A stretch of DNA of 64,000 bases, taken from Pseudocitrobacter faecalis (GTDB lineage Bacteria; Pseudomonadota; Gammaproteobacteria; Enterobacterales; Enterobacteriaceae). Shown one piece after another: positions 16,021 through 25,213 of this stretch. The DNA lies in assembly GCA_003315335.1 (NCBI GenBank), contig QNRL01000005.1, positions 186,001-250,000 of the forward strand, given 5' to 3'. Below the pieces are notes generated by a model. It ran no database searches and was not told the origin of the DNA. It saw only the letters and a list, made by a program, of their open reading frames with translations. Both the position numbers and the translations under genes were made by a program. Every line of letters begins with the position of its first letter. Positions within the stretch are counted from its first letter, which is position 1.

Positions 16021-17784
16021 TTAGTTTATCGCCGCGTCAGTGAGTGCATCTGCAAGGTGCAGTTGGGTTTGTTGGGCGGATTGGATTTTTTTCAGCATTG
16101 CTTTACTTATATCTTCAATTTTTTTTATATTATCAATAATTTTTGCTGCTTCCATACTGGGTGCTAGCGGAATTAAGGTGTTAGATAATCTATTTAATGC
16201 CATTTTTTGTACACCTACCTGCAGTGTCTTATCTGTGAACTGATTTTGACAAAAATTACTTCTAAGACATTGGTATAAATATTCTTTTGATAATTTATCA
16301 TGTGGTGTAAGACGAGCTGCATTTTCTGTTAAATTCATGCCATCAAGCTCTGGAGGAATAAGCCCACATTTCCCAATCGTAGCGCCAACAATTGTCATAT
16401 ATATATCTTCTTTCTTTATTATATAGTTTGATATTTTCTCATGCATATTGCTATCAATATATCTGAGATCAGAAAGATCAATGGTTCCATCTTTCATATC
16501 AGAGACTCTGATATATATGTGAGGAGTTGCAGTCGTCAGTAATTTATATCCATTAGAAACTCTTTTACCTCCTCTGATGGTAACAATATCTCCCAAACGA
16601 CACCACTCCCACCCATCCGGCAGTTCAAAAGGTTTTTCCTCATCGCTAATTGGCGGCAACGGTTTTTGTTTTTTTATTTTCCCTTCTTTCACCAGTTGAG
16701 CTTTTTCCTGCGCAATTCGTTTGAGCAGTTCAGAGGCGGGTTCGTCATTCGGATCCTGCGGCACAAGTTTACCCATTACGGCCAGTTGCAGAATGGTCTG
16801 TTTTAACGCATCCACGCTGGCTTCGGTGGTAAATAGTGTGTCGAAATACTCGCTAATACGCGCCCAGTTTTCAGCCAGTTCCTTGGCGTTTTGGCTGTTT
16901 GTAAGCGTTCCCAACAGGGTTTCAACCAGTTGCTGATGTGCGTCCAGACTGGTCAGGGATTGCTGTTCCAGTTGGTCGCAGAGGGACATAAGTTCATTTG
17001 CCCTTGAGACGATTTTTAGTTGTTCACTCAATGGCGGTAAAGGAAATAATATTTTCGATACAATTGCCCCAGAGACTTCTTTAAATGTAGTCCCACTTGC
17101 CTCTGCATCTATTTTTTTTGCAGATGCCAGTAGAAAGTAATATATATATTCTGCACTTTCTTTGATATATGGAACACAAGATTTAAAGCCCTGGTTTGTT
17201 GACAGTTCTGCATCTGCTATAGCGACATATCCAATTGGTGCTCGGCTAGAGAAAAGCACACTCCCTTTTGGCATCAACCTGGCTGATGAGTTTGACAGTC
17301 CTGCGGGTGAAATATCACGGGCTCCAGATGTAATGTACTTCCCTTTGAGTCCGTAGAGGTCTGCTGGAGTAATCCACTTAATACCATTTTTGGCCCAAAA
17401 TTGCGGATTATCGGACTTTGGAGTTCCTCCTCCGACTATTTCACCTACGGTTGCCAGTGTGACCCACTCCCATCCCTCCGGCAATTCAAACGGCTTCTCT
17501 TCCTCACTAATTTCTGGCAGTGGTTTTTGCTTTTTAAGTTTCCCCTGTTTCACCAGTTCCGCTTTCTCTGCTGCAATACGCTTCAGCAGCTCTGACGCCG
17601 GTTCATCATTCGGATCCTGCGGCACTAGTTTACCGCGCACAGCCAGTTCCAGAATCAGCTCACGTAATTTCTTAATGCCATATAAATCAATTTTTCCGGA
17701 ACTGCCGCGCCCGGCGGTGGAACGGGTTTGCAACGCCGAGGTCCAGGTTTCCATATGATCAACGATCAGCTTTTCTACACTCAT
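16021..17784 (-). CDS. hsdS: Type IB restriction-modification specificity subunit HsdS (EcoAI-like)
   Basis: Sets the bipartite DNA target of the HsdRMS complex. It is 587 residues, close to EcoAI HsdS (589) and longer than EcoKI HsdS. A conserved block LAVRGKLVPQDPNDEPASEL (residues 47-66, continuing to about 108) returns almost unchanged at about 335-397; each copy ends in LP(E/D)GWEW and leads into a target-recognition domain. TRD1 spans about 109-260 and TRD2 about 398-550; both are coded by DNA clearly richer in A+T than the conserved blocks, the usual mark of TRD exchange. The start codon overlaps the hsdM stop (TAATG). The recognition sequence cannot be read from sequence. Confidence 0.93.
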   Translation of the reverse strand: MSVEKLIVDHMETWTSALQTRSTAGRGSSGKIDLYGIKKLRELILELAVRGKLVPQDPNDEPASELLKRIAAEKAELVKQGKLKKQKPLPEISEEEKPFELPEGWEWVTLATVGEIVGGGTPKSDNPQFWAKNGIKWITPADLYGLKGKYITSGARDISPAGLSNSSARLMPKGSVLFSSRAPIGYVAIADAELSTNQGFKSCVPYIKESAEYIYYFLLASAKKIDAEASGTTFKEVSGAIVSKILFPLPPLSEQLKIVSRANELMSLCDQLEQQSLTSLDAHQQLVETLLGTLTNSQNAKELAENWARISEYFDTLFTTEASVDALKQTILQLAVMGKLVPQDPNDEPASELLKRIAQEKAQLVKEGKIKKQKPLPPISDEEKPFELPDGWEWCRLGDIVTIRGGKRVSNGYKLLTTATPHIYIRVSDMKDGTIDLSDLRYIDSNMHEKISNYIIKKEDIYMTIVGATIGKCGLIPPELDGMNLTENAARLTPHDKLSKEYLYQCLRSNFCQNQFTDKTLQVGVQKMALNRLSNTLIPLAPSMEAAKIIDNIKKIEDISKAMLKKIQSAQQTQLHLADALTDAAIN

Positions 17785-19253
17785 TAGTTAACCTCCTTGC
17801 CAGACAGCGCAGCGCCAAGAATATCGCGCAGTTGATTACGCAGCGTCTGGATCTCCGCCTGCTGTTTTGCATACTGCGCTAACAGTTCGTCCGGATCATG
17901 GCTAACGGTTTCCGCCTGATGTGGGTTTTTAATATCCAGATTGAAGTTGCGCGCAATCACGTCATCAATGCTGACTTTCCACGCCTGCTCATTCTCGACG
18001 CGGCTGGAAAAACCATCGGCCTCGTTACCCCACCAGTCGATCTCCGCCTGAAACTCTTCAAACTTCATCGGCTTGGTTTTGCTGTAGTTTTTCACGCCCG
18101 CCGGATACGGATGTTCATAGAACCAAATCTCTTTGGTTGGTTGACCTTTGGTAAAGAACAACAGGTTGGTTTTAATGCCGGTATAGGGATTAAACACACC
18201 ATTCGGTAAACGCACGATGGTATGCAGGTTGCACTCTTCGGTAAGTAGCTTTTTGATTTTGGTTTTAACGCCTTCGCCAAATAGCGTGCCATCCGGCAAT
18301 ACCACCGCCGCACGACCGTTTTTCGCCAGTACTTCCACAATCAGTTGCAGGAACAGATCCGCCGTTTCGCGGGTTTGCATCTCTGCCGGAAAGTTCTTCT
18401 CAATGCCGTCTTCTTCCGTACCGCCAAACGGCGGGTTGGTAACAATGACATCCAGTTGCTCATCCCAGGAGGAAAGCGGTTTGTTCAGGGTGTTGTCGTG
18501 ACGAATTTGTACTGGCACTTCAATACCGTGCAGCAGCATATTGGTGGTCGCCAGCAGGTGTGGAAGTTGTTTTTTCTCGACACCGTGGATCTGTTGTTGC
18601 AGCGTCTGATGATCGGCGACGCTCTTCACGTATTTGTTCTTTACATGATCAAACGAGCAGGCAAGAAAACCGCCCGTACCGCAGGCCGGGTCCAGAATGG
18701 ATTCGCCGAGCTTCGGATCGACGCGATCCACCATAAAACGGGTGACGGCGCGTGGAGTATAGAATTCACCGGCATTGCCCGCTGATTGCAGATCTTTGAG
18801 GATTTGTTCGTAAATATCGCCAAACAGATGGCGTTCGCTGGAACTGGTGAAATCAATTTCATTCAGCTTGTTGATCACCTGGCGCAGCAGGGTGCCGTTT
18901 TTCATGTAGTTATAGGCATCGCTGAACGCTTGCTTAACCACAAAGCCACGCGGATTTTTATCAATGGGTGCAGTGAGGTTTTTTAGCGTCGGGAACAGAT
19001 CGTCATTGACGAACTCCAGCAGAGAATCGCCGGTAATGCCTTCGCTGTTCGCTGCCCATGTGCGCCATAAATAGCGCTGCGGAACAGGGAACTGGTAATT
19101 GTCTTGTTCCAGTTCCAGCGTCTCTTCCTGGGCATCGAAAATTTTCAGGAACAACAGCCAGGAGAGCTGGCCGAGGCGTTGCGCATCGCCGTCCACACCG
19201 GCATCTTTGCGCATAATATCCTGGAGTGATTTAATAACTGAACTGATAGACAT
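17784..19253 (-). CDS. hsdM: Type IB adenine-N6 methyltransferase HsdM
   Basis: Methylates adenine in the HsdS-defined site and protects host DNA. It is 489 residues when started at MSISSVIKSLQDIMRKDAGV, the length of EcoAI HsdM; an in-frame ATG 36 nt upstream is possible, but this one has GGA 7 nt before it. The N-terminal helical domain is followed by the SAM motif DPACGTGGF (188-196) and the catalytic NPPF (273-276), which marks N6-adenine methylases. It is second in the operon order hsdR-hsdM-hsdS. A hairpin with a T-tract lies between hsdR and hsdM and could lower restriction relative to modification or mark a separate promoter. Confidence 0.95.
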   Translation of the reverse strand: MSISSVIKSLQDIMRKDAGVDGDAQRLGQLSWLLFLKIFDAQEETLELEQDNYQFPVPQRYLWRTWAANSEGITGDSLLEFVNDDLFPTLKNLTAPIDKNPRGFVVKQAFSDAYNYMKNGTLLRQVINKLNEIDFTSSSERHLFGDIYEQILKDLQSAGNAGEFYTPRAVTRFMVDRVDPKLGESILDPACGTGGFLACSFDHVKNKYVKSVADHQTLQQQIHGVEKKQLPHLLATTNMLLHGIEVPVQIRHDNTLNKPLSSWDEQLDVIVTNPPFGGTEEDGIEKNFPAEMQTRETADLFLQLIVEVLAKNGRAAVVLPDGTLFGEGVKTKIKKLLTEECNLHTIVRLPNGVFNPYTGIKTNLLFFTKGQPTKEIWFYEHPYPAGVKNYSKTKPMKFEEFQAEIDWWGNEADGFSSRVENEQAWKVSIDDVIARNFNLDIKNPHQAETVSHDPDELLAQYAKQQAEIQTLRNQLRDILGAALSGKEVN

Positions 19254-19275
19254 GATGTATTCCATTAAAAACAAG

Positions 19276-19304
19276 GCCTTCTGCAACACCGGGCTGCAGA
19301 AGGC
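19276..19304 (-). terminator. Hairpin with T-tract between hsdR and hsdM
   Basis: On the minus strand GCCTTCTGCA pairs with TGCAGAAGGC (10 bp, 9-nt loop), followed by CTTGTTTTTAATGG. It has the form of an intrinsic terminator, sits in the 65-bp gap after the hsdR stop, and the hsdM ribosome-binding site overlaps its tail. Confidence 0.65.
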
Positions 19305-19318
19305 ACAAAAGAGAGTGG

Positions 19319-21748
19319 TTATGCGGAGCGGGGCGGTAATTGGTAGATTTCGTCTTCCAGCTCGCTGATAGCCTGATTATACCCGTTACGGTCGCCAAAT
19401 CCGGTTTTAATAATTTCCGGAAGCGTGCCCATACTGTCGAATGGCTTGAGTTTCAGCACCTGAATACTTTCGATCTCCTGCACGCCTGCATCGGCATATT
19501 TATCCAGCAGATTATCGAGCACCGCATGTGCGGCTTCAGAGTATTTCGTGAAGTAGTTCCGCTTGCGCACGTTCTCGGCACGCTCTTTGCGAGTTAACGG
19601 CGGCTGACCATACACAACGTGGCAAAGCATGTCGAACGGGTCGAGGTCTTTACCGACTTCTTCTGCCAGCACTTCCCAGATGATCCCCTGTTGCTCCAGT
19701 TCTTTGATGATCGCTTCTTTGCGATCGGCGTCCTGCCATTTGCGGGTAAAGTCATCCAGCGAAGCATATTCTTTGAGCAGTGTTTTGCGGGTGTAATCTT
19801 TAAAGGATTCGGTGACCAGTTTACCGTCGGCATCGTAATACTGAACACGCTGGGCAATAACGCCCACCGCTACACCGTTAACGTGAAACTTGCGGATTTT
19901 CTTCTCATCTTCTTCTGGTATGGGGCCGATATCACCAGATGGGTTGACGGTATACGGCGCAGGATCTTCATCTGCGCCACTCACTTCATCTTCCGCATCT
20001 TCAGTCATATCCTCGAACTGTTCTTCAAAGTCAGAATCCGGGTTGGCAATATCATCCGGGGTGGTATCCATTACTTTTTCCGGAATACCGTCGAAACGCT
20101 CATCAGCGAACAATTCGGTGGCTTTTTTGAAGTCGAGAATGGTAAACCACAGTTTGCCGTAGCGTTCGTCAATACGCGTACCGCGGCCGATGATTTGCTT
20201 GAATTTGGTCATCGACTGGATGTTCTGGTCCAGAACTACCAGCTTGCAGGTTTTGGCATCGACACCCGTCGTCATCAGTTCCGATGTGGTGGCAATGACC
20301 GGATATTCCTTTTTGGGATTAATAAAGTTATCCAGTTGCGCCTTACCGATATCATCGTCACCGGTAATTTTCATTACGTACTTGTCGTTCTTTTTCACCT
20401 GTTCCGGGTTAAGGTTCACCAGCGCACGGCGCATCCGCTCGGCATGATCAATGTCATTACAGAAGACGATGGTTTTATCCATCGGGTTGGTGCGTTTCAG
20501 GTAATCGGTGATGGTGCGGGCGACCAGTTCGGTGCGTTCATCAATCACCATCGTGCGATCGAAATCTTTCTGGTTATAGATACGGTCGTCGATCATCTCA
20601 CCGTTTAAGTCGGCTTGCCCTTTCGTTGGACGCCAGCCCTGCAGATCGACGTCAATATCAACGCGAACGACTTTGTAAGGGGCGAGGAAGCCGTCCTCGA
20701 TACCCTCTTTTAATGAGTAAATATAAACCGGATCGCCAAAGTAATCGGTACTGGAGACTTCGTGCGTCTCTTTTGGCGTGGCAGTTAAACCAATTTGTGT
20801 CGCAGCACTAAAGTAGTCGAGGATTTCACGCCAGGCGCTGTCTTCCGATGCGCTGCCGCGATGGCATTCGTCAATTACGATCAGGTCAAAGAAATCCGGC
20901 GCAACTTGTTTAAACGCTTTTTGATCTTCTTCCGGGCCGGTTATGGCCTGGTAAAGCGCAAGATGGATTTCATACGCGGGATCGATAGTACGCCCGGTAA
21001 CCTTGGTCATTGCCGTGCCAAATGGCTGGAAATCATTATTTTTGGTTTGGTCAACCAGAATGTTGCGATCCGCCAGAAACAGGATCCGCTTTTTACTTTT
21101 CGCTTTCCACAAACGCCAGATGATCTGGAATGCGGTATAGGTTTTCCCTGTTCCGGTCGCCATCACCAGTAAAGCGCGGTTTTGCCCGCCAGACACGGCT
21201 TCGATAGTTTTGTTGATGGCCTGAAGCTGATAATAGCGCGGGGATTTGCCGCTGCCGTCGTCGTAATAATCCTGGGTAATAACCGGAAGCTGGGCCTGCG
21301 TGTAACCTTTCCAGAGGCAGAATTTTTGCCAGAGTTCTGCGGGGGAGGGGAAGTCATCCAGCGTTATTTGCTTTTCAAGGCACTCACCTTCCGCGGCTGT
21401 CGCATCGCGGAAGATGAAGCCATCGCCGTTGGTAGCAAACACGAAGGGCACGTCCAGCAGATGCGCATATTCGATGCCCTGTTGCATCCCTTTGCCAATC
21501 TCATGCTTGTTAGCTTTCGCTTCAATGACTGCCAGCGGAATGCCCGGCTTGTGATATAGCACGATGTCGGCAGATTTTACCGTTCTGCGCGCCGCCACTT
21601 TGCCGCGAACAATGACTTTACCGTCCCGGAGCTTGACCTCCTGTCGGATTTGCGTTGTGTCGTTCCAGCCCGCATCAAGAATGGCAGGCATAACGCGTTT
21701 GGTAATGATATCCGCTTCCGTCAGGTTACTCAGGTTCAGTTCGGCCAT
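19319..21748 (-). CDS. hsdR: Type IB restriction endonuclease/translocase HsdR
   Basis: The motor and nuclease subunit that pulls DNA in an ATP-driven manner and cuts unmodified DNA at a distance. It is 809 residues, the EcoAI-type length (EcoKI HsdR is about 1,170). The N-terminal nuclease domain has D61 and E76-x-K78 (IEAKA). The SF2 helicase motifs follow: Walker A MATGTGKT (about 196-203), DECH (293-296), LTATP, and [12 protein letters not shown]. An acidic stretch near 570-620 links to the C-terminal HsdM-binding helices. It is first in the operon and divergent from the DUF262 nuclease gene across 276 bp. Confidence 0.95.
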   Translation of the reverse strand: MAELNLSNLTEADIITKRVMPAILDAGWNDTTQIRQEVKLRDGKVIVRGKVAARRTVKSADIVLYHKPGIPLAVIEAKANKHEIGKGMQQGIEYAHLLDVPFVFATNGDGFIFRDATAAEGECLEKQITLDDFPSPAELWQKFCLWKGYTQAQLPVITQDYYDDGSGKSPRYYQLQAINKTIEAVSGGQNRALLVMATGTGKTYTAFQIIWRLWKAKSKKRILFLADRNILVDQTKNNDFQPFGTAMTKVTGRTIDPAYEIHLALYQAITGPEEDQKAFKQVAPDFFDLIVIDECHRGSASEDSAWREILDYFSAATQIGLTATPKETHEVSSTDYFGDPVYIYSLKEGIEDGFLAPYKVVRVDIDVDLQGWRPTKGQADLNGEMIDDRIYNQKDFDRTMVIDERTELVARTITDYLKRTNPMDKTIVFCNDIDHAERMRRALVNLNPEQVKKNDKYVMKITGDDDIGKAQLDNFINPKKEYPVIATTSELMTTGVDAKTCKLVVLDQNIQSMTKFKQIIGRGTRIDERYGKLWFTILDFKKATELFADERFDGIPEKVMDTTPDDIANPDSDFEEQFEDMTEDAEDEVSGADEDPAPYTVNPSGDIGPIPEEDEKKIRKFHVNGVAVGVIAQRVQYYDADGKLVTESFKDYTRKTLLKEYASLDDFTRKWQDADRKEAIIKELEQQGIIWEVLAEEVGKDLDPFDMLCHVVYGQPPLTRKERAENVRKRNYFTKYSEAAHAVLDNLLDKYADAGVQEIESIQVLKLKPFDSMGTLPEIIKTGFGDRNGYNQAISELEDEIYQLPPRSA

Positions 21749-22024
21749 GGGGCGTTCTCGGTTTAATCAGGACGAATCTGATTGTACATAAAATCAGTGG
21801 GGTGGCTATGATTTGAGGCCGCATTTTAGTGCGGAATTACGTAAATATTACAGCTGATGCAGCCCATCAAAGTATTCAAACGCCTGAATGAGGGGCTGTA
21901 GAGGCGAATGGAGTCGTTTCACGAAAAAATCATGTAGAACATAGATATACAAATTTCACATGGTTGCCTTTTTGTAGTTCCAGAAAGATAATGTCATGAT
22001 TAACTATCAGATTGGATGTAAAAA

Positions 22025-23677
22025 ATGGAAGCCAAAGAGTGTAAGGTCCAGGATATCCTTACAGAAAACAAAAAATTTATCATACCGTCTTATCAGCGTC
22101 CTTATAGTTGGACGGTTGATAACGCTGAACAACTTATTGATGATATATATAAAAGTTCTCAATCAGAGGAGAATGAATACTTCATTGGGAGCATGATTTG
22201 CATCAATAAAGGGCAAAATCAATATGAAGTCGTTGATGGCCAGCAACGTCTCACGACACTGAGTATTATCGTTTCTGAACTGAAGAAACTTATCCCTATT
22301 CAGGGAATTAAAGATGATCTTCAAAAAAGAGTTTTACCTATTGATGTTTATTCTGATGAAACAGATGAACCAAGGTTGATTGTTAGAAAAAAAGAATATG
22401 ATCTCTATAAGTATTATATTTTGCAAGATTCTAAAGACTATAAGCCTGAAAAACCATCTGATACTGATCTGGTTTTTATCAGTAATGCAGAAACAATTAA
22501 AAATTTCCTAAGCCAGCTATCAGTCGATGAGCTAAAACTTTTAGCAAAGTACATCCTACAGAATGTATATATTGTTTTTGTTCAGACAGATGATTTCGCG
22601 TCTTCATTTAGATTATTTAATGTGTTGAATAGTCGTGGGTTACCTTTAAGTAATGCCGATTTATTAAAGAATGCTCTTTTTGAATCAGCTTCTGCGCACA
22701 ATAAAAAATCAGAACAAATTGAATCTGCGTGGTCACAAATTGAAGATATGGTTGGAGTAAGGAGACTTGATAAGTTTCTTACGCTTCATAAATTATCTGA
22801 GAAAAAAGATCGTGACAGGGTTTTACAAAAAGGATTTGAATCTTTCATTGAAAACCTTCAAGAGCAATTCGATGGTGATGCGATTGCAATGTCGTTAATG
22901 TTGGTAAATTCTGCAAAAAATTATACCAAAATTTTAGACAATGATTTTGAACATGCATCTATCAGAAGAAAAATTGCTTCCCTGAGTAATTTGGGAGTGG
23001 ATGAGTGGATTCCCCCGGTTATGGCCTTTATGAACCGGATGGCCCGTACTGAAGAATTTACCGTTGAGGATTTTGCTGAATTTATCACCGCTTTTGAAAA
23101 AGTATACATGCATGGTTGGCTAAAAAAACAAATAAAAAGCCAAAGAGAGATGGTTTGTTACTCAGCTCTTGTTGCAATAAATAATGATATGCCTTTTGAA
23201 ATGATAATTAATCAAATAAATCTACATGCGGACAATAAAGGGTTTACTGTGGCCCTTGATGAGGATTTATATGAACCAAGACCTAATCAGGTTAACCTGA
23301 TAAAAGCTATTTTGCTCCGCCTGGATATGGAGCAACAAGATGAGAGTGTGATCAAGACTTACACGGGAAGAATAACAATTGAGCACATACTACCTCAAGC
23401 CTTAGTGCACGAATATTGGATTAACAGATTCGAACCACAGGAACATACTTACTGGTTACATAAAATTGGTAATTTGACGCTTATCAGTGGTTCTAAAAAT
23501 TCTGAAGCACAGCATTCTGATTTTATCAAAAAGAAATCGATTTATGAAAAGCTTAACAGTAAAAGTTCCTTTGATTTAACTAAAGATGTCTGTAAGTCTT
23601 CAGAATGGGGATTAGCTGAACTTAAAACGAGACATGAAAGTATGAAGTCTCAATTGAAAAAACTCTGGTTGGTGTAG
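22025..23677 (+). CDS. DUF262-DUF1524 (GmrSD-type) single-chain nuclease, probable type IV restriction
   Basis: A 550-residue protein. The N-terminal DUF262 (ParB/sulfiredoxin-like) domain has IPSYQRPYSW (20-29) and DGQQRLTTL (71-79). The C-terminal DUF1524 HNH-type domain has ITIEHILPQ (H454) and HKIGNLTLISGSKN (about 480-493). These are the two halves of GmrS and GmrD, joined here as in CT596-inhibited GmrSD or BrxU-like enzymes, which use NTPs to cut DNA with modified (often glucosylated) cytosine. The gene is A+T rich next to its neighbours and occupies the place of mrr in the E. coli immigration control region. Start at 22025, weak GGAT upstream. A strong bidirectional terminator follows. 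The substrate is inferred from the family. Confidence 0.82.
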   Translation: MEAKECKVQDILTENKKFIIPSYQRPYSWTVDNAEQLIDDIYKSSQSEENEYFIGSMICINKGQNQYEVVDGQQRLTTLSIIVSELKKLIPIQGIKDDLQKRVLPIDVYSDETDEPRLIVRKKEYDLYKYYILQDSKDYKPEKPSDTDLVFISNAETIKNFLSQLSVDELKLLAKYILQNVYIVFVQTDDFASSFRLFNVLNSRGLPLSNADLLKNALFESASAHNKKSEQIESAWSQIEDMVGVRRLDKFLTLHKLSEKKDRDRVLQKGFESFIENLQEQFDGDAIAMSLMLVNSAKNYTKILDNDFEHASIRRKIASLSNLGVDEWIPPVMAFMNRMARTEEFTVEDFAEFITAFEKVYMHGWLKKQIKSQREMVCYSALVAINNDMPFEMIINQINLHADNKGFTVALDEDLYEPRPNQVNLIKAILLRLDMEQQDESVIKTYTGRITIEHILPQALVHEYWINRFEPQEHTYWLHKIGNLTLISGSKNSEAQHSDFIKKKSIYEKLNSKSSFDLTKDVCKSSEWGLAELKTRHESMKSQLKKLWLV

Positions 23678-23688
23678 AATTATATTAA

Positions 23689-23730
23689 AATATCTCCCAT
23701 ATATCTGGTATGTATGGGAGATATTATTTT
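23689..23730. terminator. Bidirectional terminator between the DUF262 gene and yjiA
   Basis: AATATCTCCCATA (23689-23701) pairs perfectly with TATGGGAGATATT (23713-23725), with TTTT on one side and AAAA on the other, between two convergent genes. Confidence 0.88.
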
Positions 23731-23740
23731 GAGAAACTCC

Positions 23741-24697
23741 TTACTTCCTCAACCCCGCAAACGCCGCCCGAATCTCTTCTTCCGGCAACTGAATCCCAAT
23801 AAACACCAACTGACTCCGCGGCGTTTCATCGCCCCACGGCCTGTCCCAGTCGGCGCTGTAGAGGCGTTGTACGCCCTGGAACAGCAGGCGGTTCGGCTCG
23901 CCGTCGATCCACAGCATCCCTTTGTAGCGCAGCAGTTTATCGGCGAATTTCAACAGCAGGTTTTCCATCACGCGCGACACTTCGCTGATATCGACCGGGT
24001 AATCCAGTTCCACCACAATCGATGACACATCATTCTGCTTATCCGCCATAAAGTGGAAGCGCGGTTTGCCCGCCAGCACGTTCTCCTCCAGCATAAAGCC
24101 GCTGGTGTTGAAGAGTTGATCGAGATTGATATCACCGTGAACGACGGTGTAAATCGGCGCGCGGGCGTTGATGCGCGCCAGACGTTCGCGCAGCTTCTCG
24201 GTATCGCCTGCGACGTCGGTTTTGGTCAGCAGGATGCGGTCGGCGTAGCCAATCTGTGACTGGGCGATAGTGAACTGGTTCATCTGCTCGTCGGCGTGAA
24301 CCGCATCCACCAGCGCAATCACGCCGTCCAGCAGGTAGCGCTCGCACAGGACGTCATGAGAGAAAAAGGTCTGAATAATCGGGCCGGGATCGGCCATGCC
24401 GGTGCACTCAATCACCAGGCGGTCGAATTCAATTTCACCGCGATCGCGGCTGTCGAGCAGGTCGAGCAGGGCGTCTTCCAGTTCGTTAGCGCGGGAGCAG
24501 CAGATACAGCCGTTGGTGAGCGTCTTGATTTGTGTGGCGCGGTCGCCAATTAGCTGGGTATCAACAGAAACTTCGCCGAACTCGTTTTCAATGACGGCGA
24601 TTTTGAAGCCGTGCTGTTCGTTGAGGATGTGACGCAGCAGGGTGGTTTTGCCCGCGCCAAGAAAACCGGTAAGTAGGGTAACTGCAATCGGGGTCAT
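23741..24697 (-). CDS. yjiA: COG0523 GTPase / metal chaperone YjiA
   Basis: A 318-residue G3E GTPase, equal in length to E. coli YjiA. It carries Walker A GFLGAGKTT (11-19), the metal-binding CxCC at C64, C66 and C67, the ECTGMADPGP switch region, the nucleotide motif TKTD, and the C-terminal CobW_C domain. Family members insert or hold zinc, cobalt or nickel; E. coli YjiA binds zinc and hydrolyses GTP, but its client is unknown. It follows yjiX and btsT on the same strand (11 bp from yjiX), so pyruvate-regulated transcription from btsT may extend into it. Confidence 0.93.
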   Translation of the reverse strand: MTPIAVTLLTGFLGAGKTTLLRHILNEQHGFKIAVIENEFGEVSVDTQLIGDRATQIKTLTNGCICCSRANELEDALLDLLDSRDRGEIEFDRLVIECTGMADPGPIIQTFFSHDVLCERYLLDGVIALVDAVHADEQMNQFTIAQSQIGYADRILLTKTDVAGDTEKLRERLARINARAPIYTVVHGDINLDQLFNTSGFMLEENVLAGKPRFHFMADKQNDVSSIVVELDYPVDISEVSRVMENLLLKFADKLLRYKGMLWIDGEPNRLLFQGVQRLYSADWDRPWGDETPRSQLVFIGIQLPEEEIRAAFAGLRK

Positions 24698-24708
24698 GTT
24701 CTCTCCTT

Positions 24709-24912
24709 CTAACAGCAGCGCATGCCGCCTTTTCCGTCTCCGCCGTAGCGCGCCTGTTGCCGCTCGCGGAAGAACTCTTCGTAGGTCATGTACGGCTTGT
24801 CCGGATGCGTGGCTTTCATGTGTTCGACGTAGTTGTCGTAGTCCGGGATGCCGATCAGCATCTTCGCCGCCTGACCGAGGTATTTTTTCGCCTGACCTAA
24901 GTTACCAAACAT
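24709..24912 (-). CDS. yjiX: YbdD/YjiX family small protein
   Basis: A 67-residue protein matching E. coli YjiX in length and sequence ([14 protein letters not shown]... ending [11 protein letters not shown]). Family members always accompany CstA/BtsT peptide or pyruvate transporters (YbdD with CstA, YjiX with BtsT) and are needed for transport in reported work on CstA/YbdD. It has a conserved [10 protein letters not shown] and a terminal Cys pair. Here an ERIC-type element separates it from btsT. Confidence 0.93.
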   Translation of the reverse strand: MFGNLGQAKKYLGQAAKMLIGIPDYDNYVEHMKATHPDKPYMTYEEFFRERQQARYGGDGKGGMRCC

Positions 24913-24926
24913 TGTGCCATCCAGAT

Positions 24927-25120
24927 ATACACGTCATCCTTCAAGCTGCCTCTGCGTTGGCTGCGCTCGTTCACCCCAGTCACGTACTTATGTACGCTCC
25001 TGGGGATTCACTCCCTTGCCGCGTGACTCGGCTTACAGCCTCGCCCCTTCGGGGCCAGCGCAAGCGCTGTTCAAAACGCTAACCGCGTTTTGTGATGCAA
25101 CTTGAATGATTTGTGTGTAT
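24927..25120. repeat. ERIC/IRU element with extra internal segment
   Basis: The ends are imperfect inverted repeats (ATACACGTCATCCTTCAAGC and ACTTGAATGATTTGTGTGTAT). The interior has the ERIC core CACCCCAGTCACGTACTTATG and CTCCTGGGGATTCACTC. At about 194 bp it is longer than the usual 127-bp ERIC; the surplus lies in the right half (25045-25100), rich in small hairpins (GCCCCTTCGGGGC, AGCGCAAGCGCT, AAACGCTAACCGCGTTT). It is transcribed between btsT and yjiX. Confidence 0.85.
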
Positions 25121-25167
25121 GAATAAAGCCCGGCGAGTCATCTCTGACGGGCCGGGGAGTGCGTTTT

Positions 25168-25204
25168 CCCTCACCCCGGCCCTCTCCCAAAGGGAGAGGG
25201 AGGG
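25168..25204. repeat. CCCTCACCC/CCCTCTCCC repeat, half unit
   Basis: CCCTCACCCCGGCCCTCTCCC followed by AAAGGGAGAGGG; folds into one hairpin directly after the btsT stop. Confidence 0.75.
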
Positions 25205-25213
25205 TTTGGCAAA

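Noticed and set aside
19619-20608. 329-residue open frame antisense to hsdR
   Set aside because: It is a shadow of hsdR: no ribosome-binding site, composition with many Phe/His residues typical of antisense readings, and no known family.
24927-25120. Terminal inverted repeats considered as a full insertion sequence or MITE with transposase
   Set aside because: No transposase frame; the core matches ERIC/IRU, so it was called as that.
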